Counted from the stretch's first letter, positions 35,073 to 47,910 are shown. The stretch: DNA of 64,000 nucleotides from Teratosphaeria epicoccoides (GCA_021401465.1 JADDMT010000014.1:1-64000), one strand, 5' to 3'. Notes: generated by a model not told the origin, from the sequence alone. Program-made: numbers and translations.

Positions 35073-35322
35073 AGACAGGCCCGACAGATCCGTGTCTATA
35101 GATCTGTAGACTAACCCTACAGATCTAACGGTCTGTTATCCTATGACAGATCCCTTCTTCCTTACAGGCCTATAGATCTGTAGACTAACCCTATAGATCC
35201 GGGGATCTGTCCTCACATGACAGATCCTTTCTCCCATGACTGTACTATAACTCATAGCACTTAGGACCCTCATGATCCTGTATCCTACAGTACTCCAGAC
35301 AATACTCCTAACACTTATGACA
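35073..35322 (-). repeat. B3 3' LTR, partial (250 bp)
   Basis: The inner part of a B LTR, truncated on the left at the junction with A fragment 2, ending TTATGACA. The polypurine tract follows. Confidence 0.9.
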
Positions 35323-35401
35323 CTATCCCCCTCTTAGCCTAGCTTGTCCCTAAGCTACCTTATTAGTGCGGGGTTTCTCTTGTCATTTCTTTTACGCTGT
35401 G

Positions 35402-36139
35402 ATGTCTTCTCTTTCTACATCACTGCCTTATGTCGTTCTAGACACTAATGCCCCTTTAACGCAGAAACGCAAACGCCATGCGAATCGAATCTATCGTTAG
35501 GGCTAGGATAGCATGAAGTCCTGTACTCGGTGTCAAGAGTTAAAACTCGTTTGTCAGGTACACATTTCCTTAGGGAAATGTTCGTAATGTCACTTTAGTA
35601 ACTGTCGGGGTTACGACGCGAAGGTAACAGAGGTCGAGTAGAAGAAGTTAGGCGATTAGCGGAAAAGACTAATTGCTAATCTTAATCGTGCGAAGGTAGT
35701 CCTAGCCGAGGCTTCGCAGAAGATAATAGAGGCGCATGCAAAGGAGATGCATCTTCGAAAACAGTTAGACGTAGTCGACTAGGAGGTCGAGGATAGTCGC
35801 GCTCTTAAGGAGCGTGAGATTAGGGAGGATGAGGCCGAGGAACAAGCTCTCTCGCAGGCTAGGTTTCTCCTTGACCTAGATCCTTCCGCGGGTCTCGCTC
35901 TTAGTCCTACGACATAGAGTGTAATAGAGGGTTTCGCTAACGCCTCATATTAGGGTTTCCTGGATGGCGTGATAGCCGAGCCGGTCGACGGCGTCCCGCA
36001 GGAGTCTAGTCGTGGCTTAGGATCTTCTTCCTAGGTTCCTTCCTTTCTCGAAACTTCGTATCTTCTGCTAACAGTTTCGCAGATGTTCTAGGGGTTCCTA
36101 GGGGTTCTCGGTACTCCTATATCCTTCCCATTTTACTAA
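35402..36139 (+). pseudogene. B3 antisense Cys-cluster ORF (245 codons)
   Basis: The best copy of the family B antisense ORF: ATG 35402, TAA 36137-36139, continuous frame apart from RIP stops. A basic patch (KRKRH) comes first. Cysteines at residues 41, 44, 51, 60, 63 and 68 give C-x2-C-x6-C-x8-C-x2-C-x4-C, close to a fungal Zn2Cys6 cluster. A charged, helix-prone, coiled-coil-like region follows at about residues 75-150. The 3' 123 bp overlap the end of pol on the other strand (36017-36139). Function unknown. It resembles, from memory, abundant fungal hypothetical proteins with a cysteine cluster followed by a coiled coil. Confidence 0.72.
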
Positions 36140-39087
36140 GTACTCTCGCTGTCTGTCCTGCTAGCGAGTGTTGATAATCCTCTCGACAGTATACTCCGGT
36201 TCTTCTACTTTAGGGTCAAGTAGTAAGGGTTCCGATTGCAGTGCGGCGTCCGGCGCTACTTGTTCTAGCAGAGAGACATAGAACACAGGGTGTATTCTCG
36301 TCTGCTCGGGTAGCTGTAACTCAAAATTAACTGGTCCCTTCTTAGCCTTGATCCTGAATAGTCCTAGTTTTACAGCGTCTAGTTTTTTACTCGGCTTGTC
36401 CGATTTGATATGACAGCGGAGGAGATACACCTTGTCCCCCTCCTTTAGAATTAGTCCCTTCATTCTCTTACGATTTGCGTACCGTGCCATGTTCTGCTAA
36501 TAGAACTGCAGGTCGAGTCGTGCTTCTGTTTGCAGTTGGCGTAGATGTTCTACTCGTCCGAGTGCTGCTAGGTTCGGATTACTAGCTAAGACGTCCGGAA
36601 TGTCTTCTATAGCTGATCTATATGCCATCTGAAATGGCGAGAGTCCTGTCGACTCTGCTAGCGTACTATTATACGCGAGCTGTGCCATTAGCAACAACTC
36701 TACCTAGTTGTTCTAGTCTCTATTAACATAGGATCAAAGGTACTGTTCTAACGTCTGATTTAGGCGTTCTGTCTGTCTATCTGTCTAAGGGTAGAAGGAA
36801 GTACTTAGTCAATGTTTGACCTAGAATTGTCTCATTAGAGCTCTCTAGAAGTTAGAGGTAAACACAGATCCTCGATCTGTTACTAGGTCCTGTAGCATGC
36901 TATGTAGTGCTACTACCTACTTAATGAAGACATGCGTAATATCTTTAGTCTTAAAGTCTTCGCGGTAAGGGATAAACTTCCTAAACTTAGTGAATCGGTC
37001 GACTACTACCATGATCCTGTCGAAGAACTCATTAGTAGCGGGTTCTCTTAACTAAGGTAGTTTAACGATAAAATCCATAGCGAGCGATTCCTATAGCCGT
37101 TAAGGTACCTTAAGTAGTCGTAGTAGCCTATACGGTTTGTGATAGTCGTGCTTACTTCGTTAGCAAGTTACACATTAACGGACGTAGTCCTCGATTGCCT
37201 TGCTTATCCTAGGGAAGTAATATTCTTGTCGGAGAATTTGCTTCATTTTAGACACTCCCGGGTATCCTACCTGAGGTACGTTATGTCAGAGGCGTAGTAG
37301 TTCTAACTGTAAAGACGTTAGCACATATACTAATCCTTAAAACAGAAGGATTCCGTCTTCGTCTTCCTAATCCTCCTGTCCATCAATGTCGTCGCGGACA
37401 GCAAGTGTAGTTAGGTCGTAGATTAGCGCGTTCTTCAGGTCGTCCTGAAATTCACTAGTCCATGTGACAGTTATAGCCGCAAGTCGGTTAACTCCTAGCG
37501 TGCTATCGCTATTTTCCTGGAGAACAGCATGTTTCTCCTGCTTTACGCCCTTCATGTAGTCTGTCTAGCGGCTAAGTGCATTAGCGCGTGCGTTATTGGT
37601 CCCCTTGTAATAGACGATCTTGCAGTTAAAACTAGAGAGCTCCTTACTCTACTAAACCTGTCGTCAGTTTAACTCTTTCGTCGTTGTGAAGTATCGCAAG
37701 TTCTCATAGTCCGTGTAGACCGTGACCTAGTGCTTAGAACCTTCTAAGTAGACTTGCTAGGCCTTGTAGGCGTCTACTATGGCTAGAAGTTCTTTGTTGT
37801 AGACGTCGTAACGGAGTTTAGGTCTAGACAATTTCCTCGAGTAGTAGGCGACTAGCTGTAGTTGTCTACTCGGTCCTAGTTGACTTAAGCATGCCCTGAG
37901 TGCTACGTCGGAGGCATCTGTTCTAACTATGATAGGCTTATCTAGGTCGAATACAAGTAAGATTAGCTGATCTGTAAATCGTCGCTTAAGTTCCTTGAAG
38001 GCATTCCGTTAGGCGTCGTCCTATACGAATAGTGTATCCTTCGTCGTAAGAGTCGTAAGTAGTGCCGTAATCTTTGAATAGTTTGCTACAAATCTCCTGT
38101 AGAAGTTAGCGAATCTAAGGAAGGACTATACTTCCTTAACATTAGTTGGCGTAGGCTACTCTTTTACAACCTAGACTTTCTTAGTGTCTATCTTGATTCT
38201 ATTCTATGCTACTACGTAGCCAAGGAATTATACTTCCTACTTATGAAACTCGCTCTTCTGAGGTTTGACCTTTAGCTAGTAATTCTAGAGTTTCTGAAGT
38301 ACCTTGCGCATGTAAGTCCTATGCTCTTCGATCGTCTAGGAATAGACGAGGATGTCGTCTAGGTATACAACCACAAAGACGTCAAGGTACTCTCGTAGCA
38401 CGTTGTTAATAAATGCCTGCTATGTAGCTAGCGCGTTTGTTAACCTAAATGGCATGACTATGTACTCGTAGTGTCCGAACCTAGTTCGGAACGTAGTCTT
38501 CTATTCTTTGCCTTCCTTAATTCGAATTCGATTATACGCTCTAGGTATGTCGAACTTCAAGAACTACATTGCTCCTTGTAGGCGGTCCTGCAGTTCCGAG
38601 AGCAAGGGAAGCGGATAACTATTCTTTATTATGATGTCGTTTAATCTACAATAATCTACGCAGAGTCGCTAGTCATCTTCCCCCTTAGGCACAAACAGGA
38701 TTAGATATCCGGCTAGGGACTACAACTCGCGGATGAAGCCTTTCTAGAGGTTATCTTCAAGGTATTTCCGGAGAATCTCTAGTTTTGCCGCTAACAACAG
38801 GCGAACTAATTGCTTCGTTAGTGTCTTGCTAGGGAGTAAGGGTATCCTGTAGTCCTACTCCTAGTGTTCTGGCAGAGCCTCTTAGTCGGGTTCTTCCTCG
38901 AAAAGAGTAGCAAACTTTTTATACTCGTCAGGAACTGTGAATTCGACCTTAACTTCCGATTTCGTTGCTTTGACCTATAGGACGTGCACTTCCTGTTCTA
39001 GATCCTTGATAGCGGCTACTATCTTGCTTGAAGTCATAGCACATATTTCGATCTTGCCTAGTACGTCATGCACTACAGGTAGAGGTA
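36017..39087 (-). pseudogene. B3 pol, 3' part
   Basis: Minus strand from the DNA-transposon insertion site to the stop at 36017-36019: RT, RNase H, integrase and chromodomain. Stop-free stretches at 36161-36490 (C-terminal integrase region, PVFYVSLLEQ) and 36497-36697 (integrase core end, GLSPFQMAYRS). The 5' part of pol continues on the far side of the insertion at 51246. RIP stops elsewhere. Confidence 0.88.
39086..39087. repeat. TA target duplication, left copy
   Basis: The uninterrupted B1 sequence reads GAGGTATCGATC. Here it reads GAGGTA before the insertion and TATCGATC after it. The equal lengths of the B1 and B3 internal regions confirm a 2-bp duplication. Confidence 0.85.
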
Positions 39088-39114
39088 CGTCTCGAAAACC
39101 AAGGCCCTAAGTAG
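39088..39114 (+). repeat. Left terminal inverted repeat
   Basis: CGTCTCGAAAACC followed by AAGGCCCTAAGTAG. Pairs with 51219-51245 in inverted orientation, with four mismatches at positions 6, 14, 16 and 17. Confidence 0.82.
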
Positions 39115-40139
39115 ACTAAGTAACTTGTGTTACTTAGCTTACTTACCTACTTGTCTGACTTGGCCTGCTCGTATGTACCCCCGAGAAACTCGGCCCCTCC
39201 TGAGCTACTCGTGTCGAGTCCATGAATGTAGTGTGCTACTACAACTGACTATCCCTTAACTCAGAGTCGTTAAGCGCATCCTCTACCTTCTCTACAACGT
39301 TCGACTAGTTACTTATAAGATCACACTAATCGAGCAGAGCGCATGCTATGCTACATCATAATCGTTAGCTAATGTATACTACGTGGCTACTAAACTACCG
39401 CTAGTACCTCCCATTAATATCAAAGTGCTAGCGGTATGTTAGTAGCATAACGCTAGTATACTACTAGCACACTTACCTAGCATTTTTTGCCTCTGCCTCT
39501 AGCAAAGCTTGGCTCCTACTATCGCCTTAGTCTTTGTCCTTCGCGGTCGAGCTTCGTGTCCTATAGCTATCGTCATTAACTGCGCTAATGCCTAGAGTCA
39601 ATAATCGCACATACTATGTGTTAGCAAGTCTTTACGCTTCGCCTCTCGCTAGAGCCGCGCTAGCGTTTATCCGTTATTAGCACAGTTTAGTCGATACATG
39701 AGTCCTCTTGCCTATACCGCTTGTCTACACTAGTCACGATTAACCGCCTACTCTATAGCTTAGGCCTCTTGCTACTTCCGCCTCGTTAGCGATAGCTGGC
39801 CCTCACGACGCGCCAAGGCTACTAACCTTTCATCTTGCGTGTGTCTAGGTCAGGGCTCATCGACTACAGTAGCTTTCATACTAGACAAGTACATGTTAGT
39901 AATCATGGCCGTGATGTTAGACGAGAAACTAACCTTGTTGTCACGACACCGTTATGCAGGGTGTCTCGCGACAATGGCTCCTCTAGTCCCTGCATCGGCT
40001 AGTCGTCACTGTCATAATCGCTTGCCTTACTACCATGGTTACTAACATTTGCCCTTCTGCCGTTATGGCCCTTGCTCCCTCTGTTAGTGTCCGCTTAAAC
40101 ATCCGCTACATGCTTGCGAACGCCTACTATTAATGACAT
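39115..40139. other. DNA transposon left subterminal region
   Basis: No reliable gene. It holds inverted CTAGCGGTA/TACCGCTAG pairs at 39396-39436 and the palindrome at 39452-39468. A minus-strand frame (SDYDSDD-like, around 39990) may be the C-terminus of the neighbouring minus-strand gene. The plus-strand ORF at 39839-40045 is not supported by anything else. Confidence 0.45.
39396..39468. repeat. Palindromic motif cluster
   Basis: TACCGCTAG (39396-39404), CTAGCGGTA (39428-39436) and GCTAGTATACTACTAGC (39452-39468). Related sites occur at 42087-42120, 43734-43754, 43835-43855, 44031-44053 and 51153-51169. Possible transposase-binding sites. Confidence 0.6.
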
Positions 40140-41873
40140 TAAGGCCTGGCTTAATCGTCGTGTTAGGCTGACACTACGCTAACCTAACAATTGCGTACGA
40201 CCTAGCAGAAGTCAGCATAGGCCCTCTTGACAATGTCTCCTACGTACTATTCTTGCGTAGCGCCTTTTGCCTCCGTAAGTCCTCGTATTCCCTCTCTAAG
40301 CCTGTCATGCCGCGATCCTTCTTAATAGCTAGCGCCGCCTACACTAGTAGTGCTGTCTTGCCTTCGTCCTCCCCCCCTAATATACATGCCGTGATAGTCA
40401 CTATGATAACCTCCTGTCTGTCGGCATCGAGCTCTTCCTAATACTTCTTCTTCCCCTCGAAGATATTATCGATATTGACACCGCTAACCGGAACCCATCT
40501 CGTCTTGCTAGCCTTTGTTTTGAACTCCGAAGGGCTATTTCTGATCTAGGCTAGTAGGTATGTGATAGTAGCATACACGCTGTTTAACATGAAAGCGTTT
40601 ACCTCGCGTGACTCTAAAGGATTCCATGCTAGTTTCTAATTGAACTAGAAGAACGCCTTCTTCATACAAAAGATCACGAGCGGGCTTAGAAACCTCTAGT
40701 CCTGTAACATGTTAGCGCTTTCGACGACATCTAAGCCTTCTCTCCTTACCTCTTCTTCGTTCTCGCATTCGAATCTGCTTTCTATTAACATGTCCGCGGC
40801 CTAGTCCTTTAAACCCTGCTTATTGTCTACCTTGCTAGACTATGCGAGTATAGCTTCTCTAACCCTATTCGTGTAGTTGTTACGACACTAACGCAACCTC
40901 TGCCTTATCTACGCCCCTAACATTAGCACCTCCTCATAGGACCTACGCAGGTACTTATAGTATCCAAATCTACGTCGTCTAGCCTTAAGCTAACTCGACC
41001 TTTCATCCCTAGCATATTACGCGCCACGAGCTACTAGTCAATTGCAATATGCTTACAACTCGGCTAGTAAGTAGGAGCTGTAGGGTATAGCACAGAAATG
41101 CCCTTCCGCCCTTGTGAAGCGTCTATCTACGAGAGTTCTTGGACTTTGACGAGCAAAGGCTCGATTAACTTGTCTTTATGTACGGGAGGGCTACTACGTA
41201 TATCTTCGCTGCTAGAGTAGTTATATCCTTAGTCGGAGTTTGTAGTCTAGCTACTATTATAGCCTTAACGGCTACTCGACTAGCTCCCGGACTGACTTTG
41301 ACTACTACTATCGCCCTAGCGGCTACGAGACTCGCTGTTACGGTAGTTTTGACTGTTGCCGTCGCTCCCGTGATTAGTAGGTCGGCTATTATAATAGCCT
41401 CGACGGATGCTTAGCTGCTATGTCTTTACCCTGTCATTCTTAGGTTTGCTACTATCTCGTCGCGCGTCGCGAGACAATAACCGAAGCCTCTTGTTCGGCC
41501 GATTCCGCCTTAGCGGTAAGGATGACCGCTTATGCGTCTAGTCTCTTCGTGACTAGTATGTCGTTATCTGTATGCATGTTAGCATAGCCGCTATATGCGG
41601 GTAGCTTCTTACATTAGTTGCCTTTGTATAGGCTTTAGGCACTATAAAATCCTCATGTTCCTAGTTAGCTATCTCCTTGTTACTATCGTCTACACTATCG
41701 CCATTGTTGCTTGGCAGGTCTTCTAAATCATTCGCTAGATCGTAATTCGAACCGCTACTAGATGACGCGGAACATGACCTCTGTTGTCTGTCTTTCTTCG
41801 AAGGCATAATTAAAGAAGGACGCGACTTAAAGGATCGGCAGAGAACAGAGCGCGGTATATCCTTCTCGGTCAT
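40140..41873 (-). pseudogene. DNA transposon gene 1, unknown (minus)
   Basis: Likely start at ATG 41873, a stop-free 70 codons (41661-41873) with a Ser-rich, acidic segment, then a Ser/Gln-rich part near 41200-41400. Further on, around 40400-41000, a second minus-strand frame reads well across many RIP stops, with residues such as YYKYLRRSYEEVLMLGA, DVVESANMLQD, AFMLNSVYATITYLLA and VPVSGVNIDNIFEGKKKY. The frame changes near 41100 and again near 40380, so introns or indels are present. I do not recognise the family. The direction is opposite to the transposase. Confidence 0.5.
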
Positions 41874-42850
41874 GTAGGTCTAGTAGCAGGTTAGTAAAGG
41901 ATAATATCTATAGCATGTAAATATGCACATACTACGAGTTACTGTCTAATGTAGCTACGTAGCGTCTATTAATGCAGAAGAAGGAGAGGACGCGATGTTT
42001 ATAGTATCTTGTGACGCGCGAGTGTCATCTAAATTCGGCTACCCCTGAAACTGCGCTTCCCTATTAGCCGGCAGTACTTTTAGCTTGCTAGCGGTATGCT
42101 ATTAAAATACCGCTAGTAGAACTAGCCTCGGTTAGCATTGATTCTTCAATGATAGCTAGTATAGGTACCACGAAACATCCGCGCTATATAGCACGTCTGC
42201 CTATACAACACAGCCTAACGGATGTAGTTGCTCTGCAGTAGATCCTGCGTATATAGTAGTAAGATTCGTTCTGCATGCGAGAGAATATCCTGTACGTATT
42301 ATTCTAAAGGCCTTTAAGCCGCGTTTAAACTACAACAGCCATACTACCTTCGTGTTAACCCTAGGTGATTGCCGACTTCTAGACTGTCTGCTACTAATAG
42401 TTTGACGATATCTTGTATAGTAGATGCCGAAAACTAACCTCCCCTACTCATGTCTACAACGCCTCTACTGTCGCTAGGAATTTAAGTCACAATTCCCTGC
42501 TACTACTAAAGAAGGCGCTTGTTTCCTAGAACATGCGCTCCTTCGCTACTATCGACCGCGTAATTCGGCTAAGTAGGCTAAGCTACTCCATCCGTTCTTC
42601 TAACGCAGTGTACAGGCGTAGGTAATCGTCATGTCGAAGTATAAGGCCCGCTTCGATTATGCCTATGCTCTGCTGTTATAGCGCCTTAGGTTTGTGAATC
42701 GTGCCGCGCTAGGTCTTAGAGGTTCTTGTCAAGGAAACACGCACACTTATTGTTCGGGCTATGCCTGTATCGTGTCTGTTTAAATTACAGATGTCAGGAT
42801 TACTCGAAACACGCGTTGTTTATACTCGTTAGTCTCTTAGCTAACTTCAG
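41874..42850. other. DNA transposon spacer between genes 1 and 2
   Basis: No confident gene. It contains a CTAGCGGTAT/ATACCGCTAG inverted pair at 42087-42120. The frame of gene 2 stays readable upstream to about 42650, so part of this stretch may be its 5' coding end. It is the space between two divergent genes and may hold both promoters. Confidence 0.4.
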
Positions 42851-43672
42851 ATGAAAGATGCGGCGGACCCTTCCGCGCTTTTCGCACTTCATCGCTATAG
42901 CCGTAGCCGTCGTATATGCGACGCCGCATTGTCTATCTTCTAGTCCGCTACGACACTATCTGTAGCAGGCATGATCTAGACGCTAGGGTCCTAATAATTG
43001 TAGCACTTAAGACACGCATATAGGAACAGGATACTCGAGCCTATGCCTAGAAGGCAACCGTTTCCTTGCCTAACATGTACTGACTTTGACTAGTATCTCT
43101 AGTAGGTAGTAGAGAACGGTTACATCCTAGACAGATTCAACAAGATAGATAGGTTCATCGGGCTAGATTACAGGTCGAAAGATAAGGCCATGATTGTAGG
43201 GGACTTCGTGACTACTAATCCTATTGTTAAAGGCTGCTAAGACGACCCTTAGTTACTCATATTAACCGTGAACAAAATTGAGAGTAGCGTAACTCTTGCA
43301 CCTACTAACGCTATCACAATACTAGATGACAACTTAAAACAGTAGTCGACTAGGCAAGCCTGTAGCAGGGTTAGTCGTACTAGATTAATGTAGTTAGCGC
43401 GATTAACAGAGGTAATAAGATTTTACTAGGTTGCGCCATAGAGCTAATTCGGAGAGTAGACTATGAACTGTTAGCAGACTAGTGACGACTTCATTAATAC
43501 CATGCGCGATGATCAGGGCGAGTAGAGAGGCATAGGATTATACAGGCTACGCAGGCTAGTGTAAGATGACAGATTAACTAGAGTTTAACTATAATCTTGT
43601 GATAGAGTAATGCTAGTAGTTGTGCGCGAGTAGTATCGTTTCAGATAGCGACTACACAAGCACCTTATCTGA
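42851..43672 (+). pseudogene. DNA transposon gene 2, unknown (273 codons)
   Basis: From ATG 42851 to TGA 43670-43672 one frame runs without shift, broken only by TAG/TAA codons of RIP type. Readable segments: ADPSALFALHRYSRSRR near the start, a PCLTC pair in the middle, ILDRFNKIDRFIGLDYRSKD, KAMIVGDFVTTNPIVKG, and DDFINTMRDDQGE near the end. The two cysteines in PCLTC could bind metal, but no known family is recognised. An earlier start (near 42660) is possible. It lies upstream of the transposase in the same direction. Confidence 0.5.
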
Positions 43673-44273
43673 TAGAGTATATGCATAACACCGATCATCT
43701 CGTCCGTTCGAATGTACTTAACGACTACTAAATGCTAGTAGTATACTAGCGGTACGTCTACTACTACTACGTCAAGGTCCGACCTATAGATCGCTACTAC
43801 ACGTTTTAAACCCTTACAATTAACAGACAACAACTGCTAGTAGTATACTAGCGGCACTCCTACTACGTCTACGCTATACATCTAAGCCGCTAGTAATAGA
43901 GGGTATGACTCTATGCATATGAATACTATACACTTTAGATTTATATATGAAACTACTCGAAATTCGGGATTCCCGGCCAAAATAGCGCTCGTACTACCTG
44001 CGATCGACAGAATGAGTTAGCTAATATAACTGCCGCTAGTATACTCCTAGCACATCCATTTTCGTCTACTCTAGGCCCTCCTTTACCACTACACTCTAAT
44101 AACACTCGATTCTTCTATTAACCTAAACACTAACCCTAACCACGCATAGCTAGCTAACAGGATGAACTGTCCGAGCGGCAATTAGCTACCCGCGTAGCAC
44201 GCGCACCTTTCTAGGGGTCAGGTGTTTATAGTGATTAACGCGTCTATAAGCGCCGTAGCCTTTGCAACATACT
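43673..44273. other. DNA transposon palindrome-rich spacer
   Basis: No ORF. It contains three copies of the palindromic motif (43734-43754, 43835-43855, 44031-44053) within about 320 bp, directly upstream of the transposase start. This suggests a regulatory or transposase-binding region. Confidence 0.5.
43734..44053. repeat. Three palindromic motifs upstream of transposase
   Basis: GCTAGTAGTATACTAGC followed by GGTA (43734-43754), the same followed by GGCA (43835-43855), and an inverted variant TGCCGCTAGTATACTCCTAGC (44031-44051 plus AC). The core is self-complementary around TATA. Confidence 0.6.
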
Positions 44274-47200
44274 ATGTCGACGATAGCTTCACAGCGCATA
44301 CTATACTGCATAGGCTATAGCAAGGCATTAAAAGGTCATAGTAGTCATGCCCGGCATGTTCCTACCTGCATGGCGGCGAAGTTTCAGCACTTCATTAATC
44401 AGAGCACTATGGATCTTAGACCCGACGAGAAATACGCGTCAGATTTGAACATCTCCTTAGACTCGAACGACAGAGTCAAAACTTAATTAGCAGACAATGT
44501 CCTCGCCTACGAGGAGGGGGCATTAGTCGACGATGCTGCGGGAGTAGATAGGCAGTATGTTGCAAACGAGGAACTAGTCACAGTCGTCGAGCCTGTGTTC
44601 AATAAGGCTCACATGCAAGAGAAAGAGATGGCAGCAACGGCTAGGGTAATCGACAATAACAGTAGTAACATTAACGCGCTTAGTCTCTACGACGACCTAG
44701 CAGCATTCACAAGAGACGCTACATCTCTAGATAGACGGTATAGAGACACGAATAGCAGCTAAACGGGTAGGCTACATGGCATCACGAGCGAGCATAGCTT
44801 GGCTTTAATCTATATGCGCGCTAGTAGGCTGTTGTCTGCTAGGTATAAGTAACCGTACAAGTAGACACCTTTCGGCGTAGGTAGTCTCATAGCAGGCAGG
44901 CTAATTAAAGTGTACGTTGAGCCGCAATCCTACCGAGTTAGTAATAACCTTGACTAGGTCTAACGAACAGACAGATAAGGAACTTAACGAATAGGGCCGT
45001 GCCTTCTTCTAAAGTAATGCAGATGTAGCATTCGCATACTAGCTCTTACACGAAGGCATTTCGATTAACGCCATCGATCGGTTATTCAAGAATCCCCGGC
45101 TGTAGAAGATCCACAAACTGCTTAGCTTTCAGTCAGGCGTAGAACTTAAGGACAAGATCTAAGAAGTAAGTACCTACTAACTACTATTCATTGCAAATTA
45201 GAGCATTACGAACATCGAATTAGAATCTCTACAGTCGACCTCTAGTGTCAAGACAGTGCCTCTAAGGCACTAGAAAGTCGAAGACGTTATACGCTTTCTC
45301 ATAGGGCACAAGGGTTTCAGGAATGATCTCGTGTACGCGCCTTATTGCCTCGAGACTCTAGATGACCTGCTTAGGCGGATCTATTAGGACATAGCCTCTG
45401 CAGACTAGTAGTAGGACAAACAGAAAGAGCTTAGAATAGACGGAGCGACAATTTTGCCACTAATTCTTGCTAGTGACAAGACACAGGTTACTAATCATTA
45501 AGGTAACCTGATCGCATAGCTAGTATACTTGACGATTAGCAACCTACCTAGATCGGTTCGTAACTCTAACTATCGACTAGGCAGCATGCTCCTAGCGATG
45601 CTATTAGTAGTCAAAGGCGGGAAAGGAAGCATTAGGGACAAGCTATACTATCGCTACATGAAGACAATGTTCGACCCTATTGCTAAGCTCGCTATAGGCG
45701 AGGGCCTCGACGTCTTATGTGCGGATGGCGAGACACAGCGATGTTTCCTAAATATCCTAGTATACGCGAGCGACTACTAAGAACAGGTAATGATTACAGG
45801 CGTGAAGAACAACCGCTACTACATAATATGTATAATCGATCTAGAAAAACGCGAAGACCTCGAAGCGGTTACGCTATAGCGGATACATAAGGACACGCAA
45901 ATACAAATCATGCTCTAGCGAGCAGCGAAGAAGGACCAGGGTAGCCACGTGTACGACCTACCAAACTTCGCATTTAGGCACCCTAGCCTAAATATCCACA
46001 AGACGCTAATAGTAGACGTGCTCTACTAACTCTTCAAGGGCGTATTAATGTATGTCATGGATTAGACGTGAGATTTGCTTAAGAGTCGACTACCTCTGTC
46101 TTCGAAGCAAGCTAGAGTAGCACTCCTATAAGCCGAGGGCTAGCATAAAGCGGCAAGAAAGAGTAACAAAGGCAAGACTATCATGGATTATTAACTAGAT
46201 GTCATTATCGACTGTCGCTTCGCAGCGGTGCCTACATTTAGGAACCTCTAGGTGTTTAGCTAGATGTCCGTAGTAAGCTAATAGACACGCTAGGAGCAGA
46301 AGAGTATGCTACGACAGTTGCTCCTAGTCTTCATGCTACTATTAGAAGAGGCTAAGGCACATAGCGCTATCTAGTTCTTACGGGCAATCGTAGACTTCTC
46401 TTAGTTAGCGCAATATCCTTCACATGATAGCAAAACGCTTCGGTTTATAGTCCTCGCCCTGTTCCGATGCAACTAGTATAAAGAAGAGTTCAGGGAGTAC
46501 CGCATAAGCAAAGGAGAGCTAAGAAAGAAGAAAGCGCAGACAGAGCGAGCGGAGGAGCCTAAGATAGTAGCTAATATGTGTAAACTGCAAGGGCACTTCA
46601 ATTTTCCTAAGTTTTATGCCCTTACATACTACGTAGACATGATACGGCTCTTCGGTAACGCGCTAGACCTTGACACTAGCTACTTCGAACACAAGCATGT
46701 CGAATACGTTAAGAAGCTATTCAAATTGACTAACAAGAAGAATAGATAGGAGGACTAAATTATGGAGCACTTCTAGCGAAAGATTACTATGCTCACATTC
46801 TTTGATACTAGCCTAACGTTCTGGCAGCAGACTAAGGCCGAACTTCGAGAGGCTTAGGAGCGCGAAGTACCTTAACTAACAGAGCAGAAGGATGTCGAAG
46901 CCTTCCTTAGCTAGCGAAGGCTAAGATCTAGCTAATCGTTACTAGGTAGAGACATATAGAGGACAGTTAGTAATGTAGTAGCACACATAGGGCTAGAGGT
47001 AGGGCCTTACTTCCGTCATGCTACTACAGTGTTTGTTAGAGAGTACTAGGCGTCATCTAATACAACATCGACGTCGAATACAATGCGTCTTGATCCTAAC
47101 AGGATCGAGGGAAGACTAGATTAGGTCGACGATTTAGATGTATCTTTCTATGCTAGTGTATAGTGCTAGAAGATGCATCATAAGGATCCTGACGATCTAT

Positions 47201-47910
47201 CTGCAACTAAGCCGGATGTCGTTAGATGTACCCCGAACTAGCAAGGAATCTAGGACAATCGCCGTAACGACTAGCTCTAGGTCTAGGAGTACAAAGTGCT
47301 ACTAGTTGCGGACGAGACTACTAGCGTTAATAGACAAATCGACCTAGTCGTCGCCTTCGAGAGCCGACTGCCTACTCGCCTATTGTATGTCGTAACCTTC
47401 CGAGACAAGAAATCGCGCGTCATAGTAGACAGCTACAACTACATAATACTAGTATACAATAAACGTCTAACCTATATAGGTATGTTCGTAGACCTATTCC
47501 GGCCGAAAGATCCGGCCGGAAGAGCAGACGATGTTCATAGTATGATAGTGATCATAGTGATGCGTTCTGGCCTACAGGAAGGTACTCTGCAAGGTCGCCG
47601 CATCTACGGGCTTACTAGCGTCTACTATAGCATCTACGTTATGCTAACGGACGAATATAACACCTCTAGCTAATGTGACATGTACATTAACAACACTGCT
47701 GACTTTAAGACCTACAACTTCATATACAATGCAGACTAGGAGGAACAAGAGTCTAGGGTAGCAACTAAACACAAGCTACATTGCCTGAATACAGCTAAGG
47801 AGCGCGATATTGCGGCTACTAGCAAGGAAGGGCCGCTATCGCTTAAGCGTGGCGTCGCTAGCAGCTCTACTCAGGACTAATTAAGGAGAAACAAACGCAA
47901 ACGATCGTAA
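44274..47910 (+). pseudogene. Plavaka/KDZ-like transposase (RIP-inactivated)
   Basis: ATG at 44274. The N-terminus holds a zinc-finger-like stretch (YCIGYSKALKGHSSHARHV) in which the second Cys is now Tyr (TGT to TAT). From 45028 to TAA 47908-47910 a single frame of about 960 codons follows; it is offset by one base from the N-terminal frame, and a candidate intron (GTTAGT donor near 44938, CTAAC branch site, CAG acceptor near 44972) lies between. Recognisable core near 45451-45840: LPLILASDKTQVTNH, VYLTISNLPRSVR, LCADGETQRCFLNIL and EQVMITGVKNNRYYIIC, matching the pattern of fungal Plavaka transposases. The C-terminus ends in KRKRS. About 30 stops, almost all TAG/TAA. Confidence 0.78.

Noticed and set aside
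41178..41414. Plus-strand ORF with repeated TI-ALAATRLA segments
   Set aside because: It is the antisense of a Ser/Gln/Arg-rich low-complexity stretch of minus-strand gene 1. The repetition comes from biased codons.
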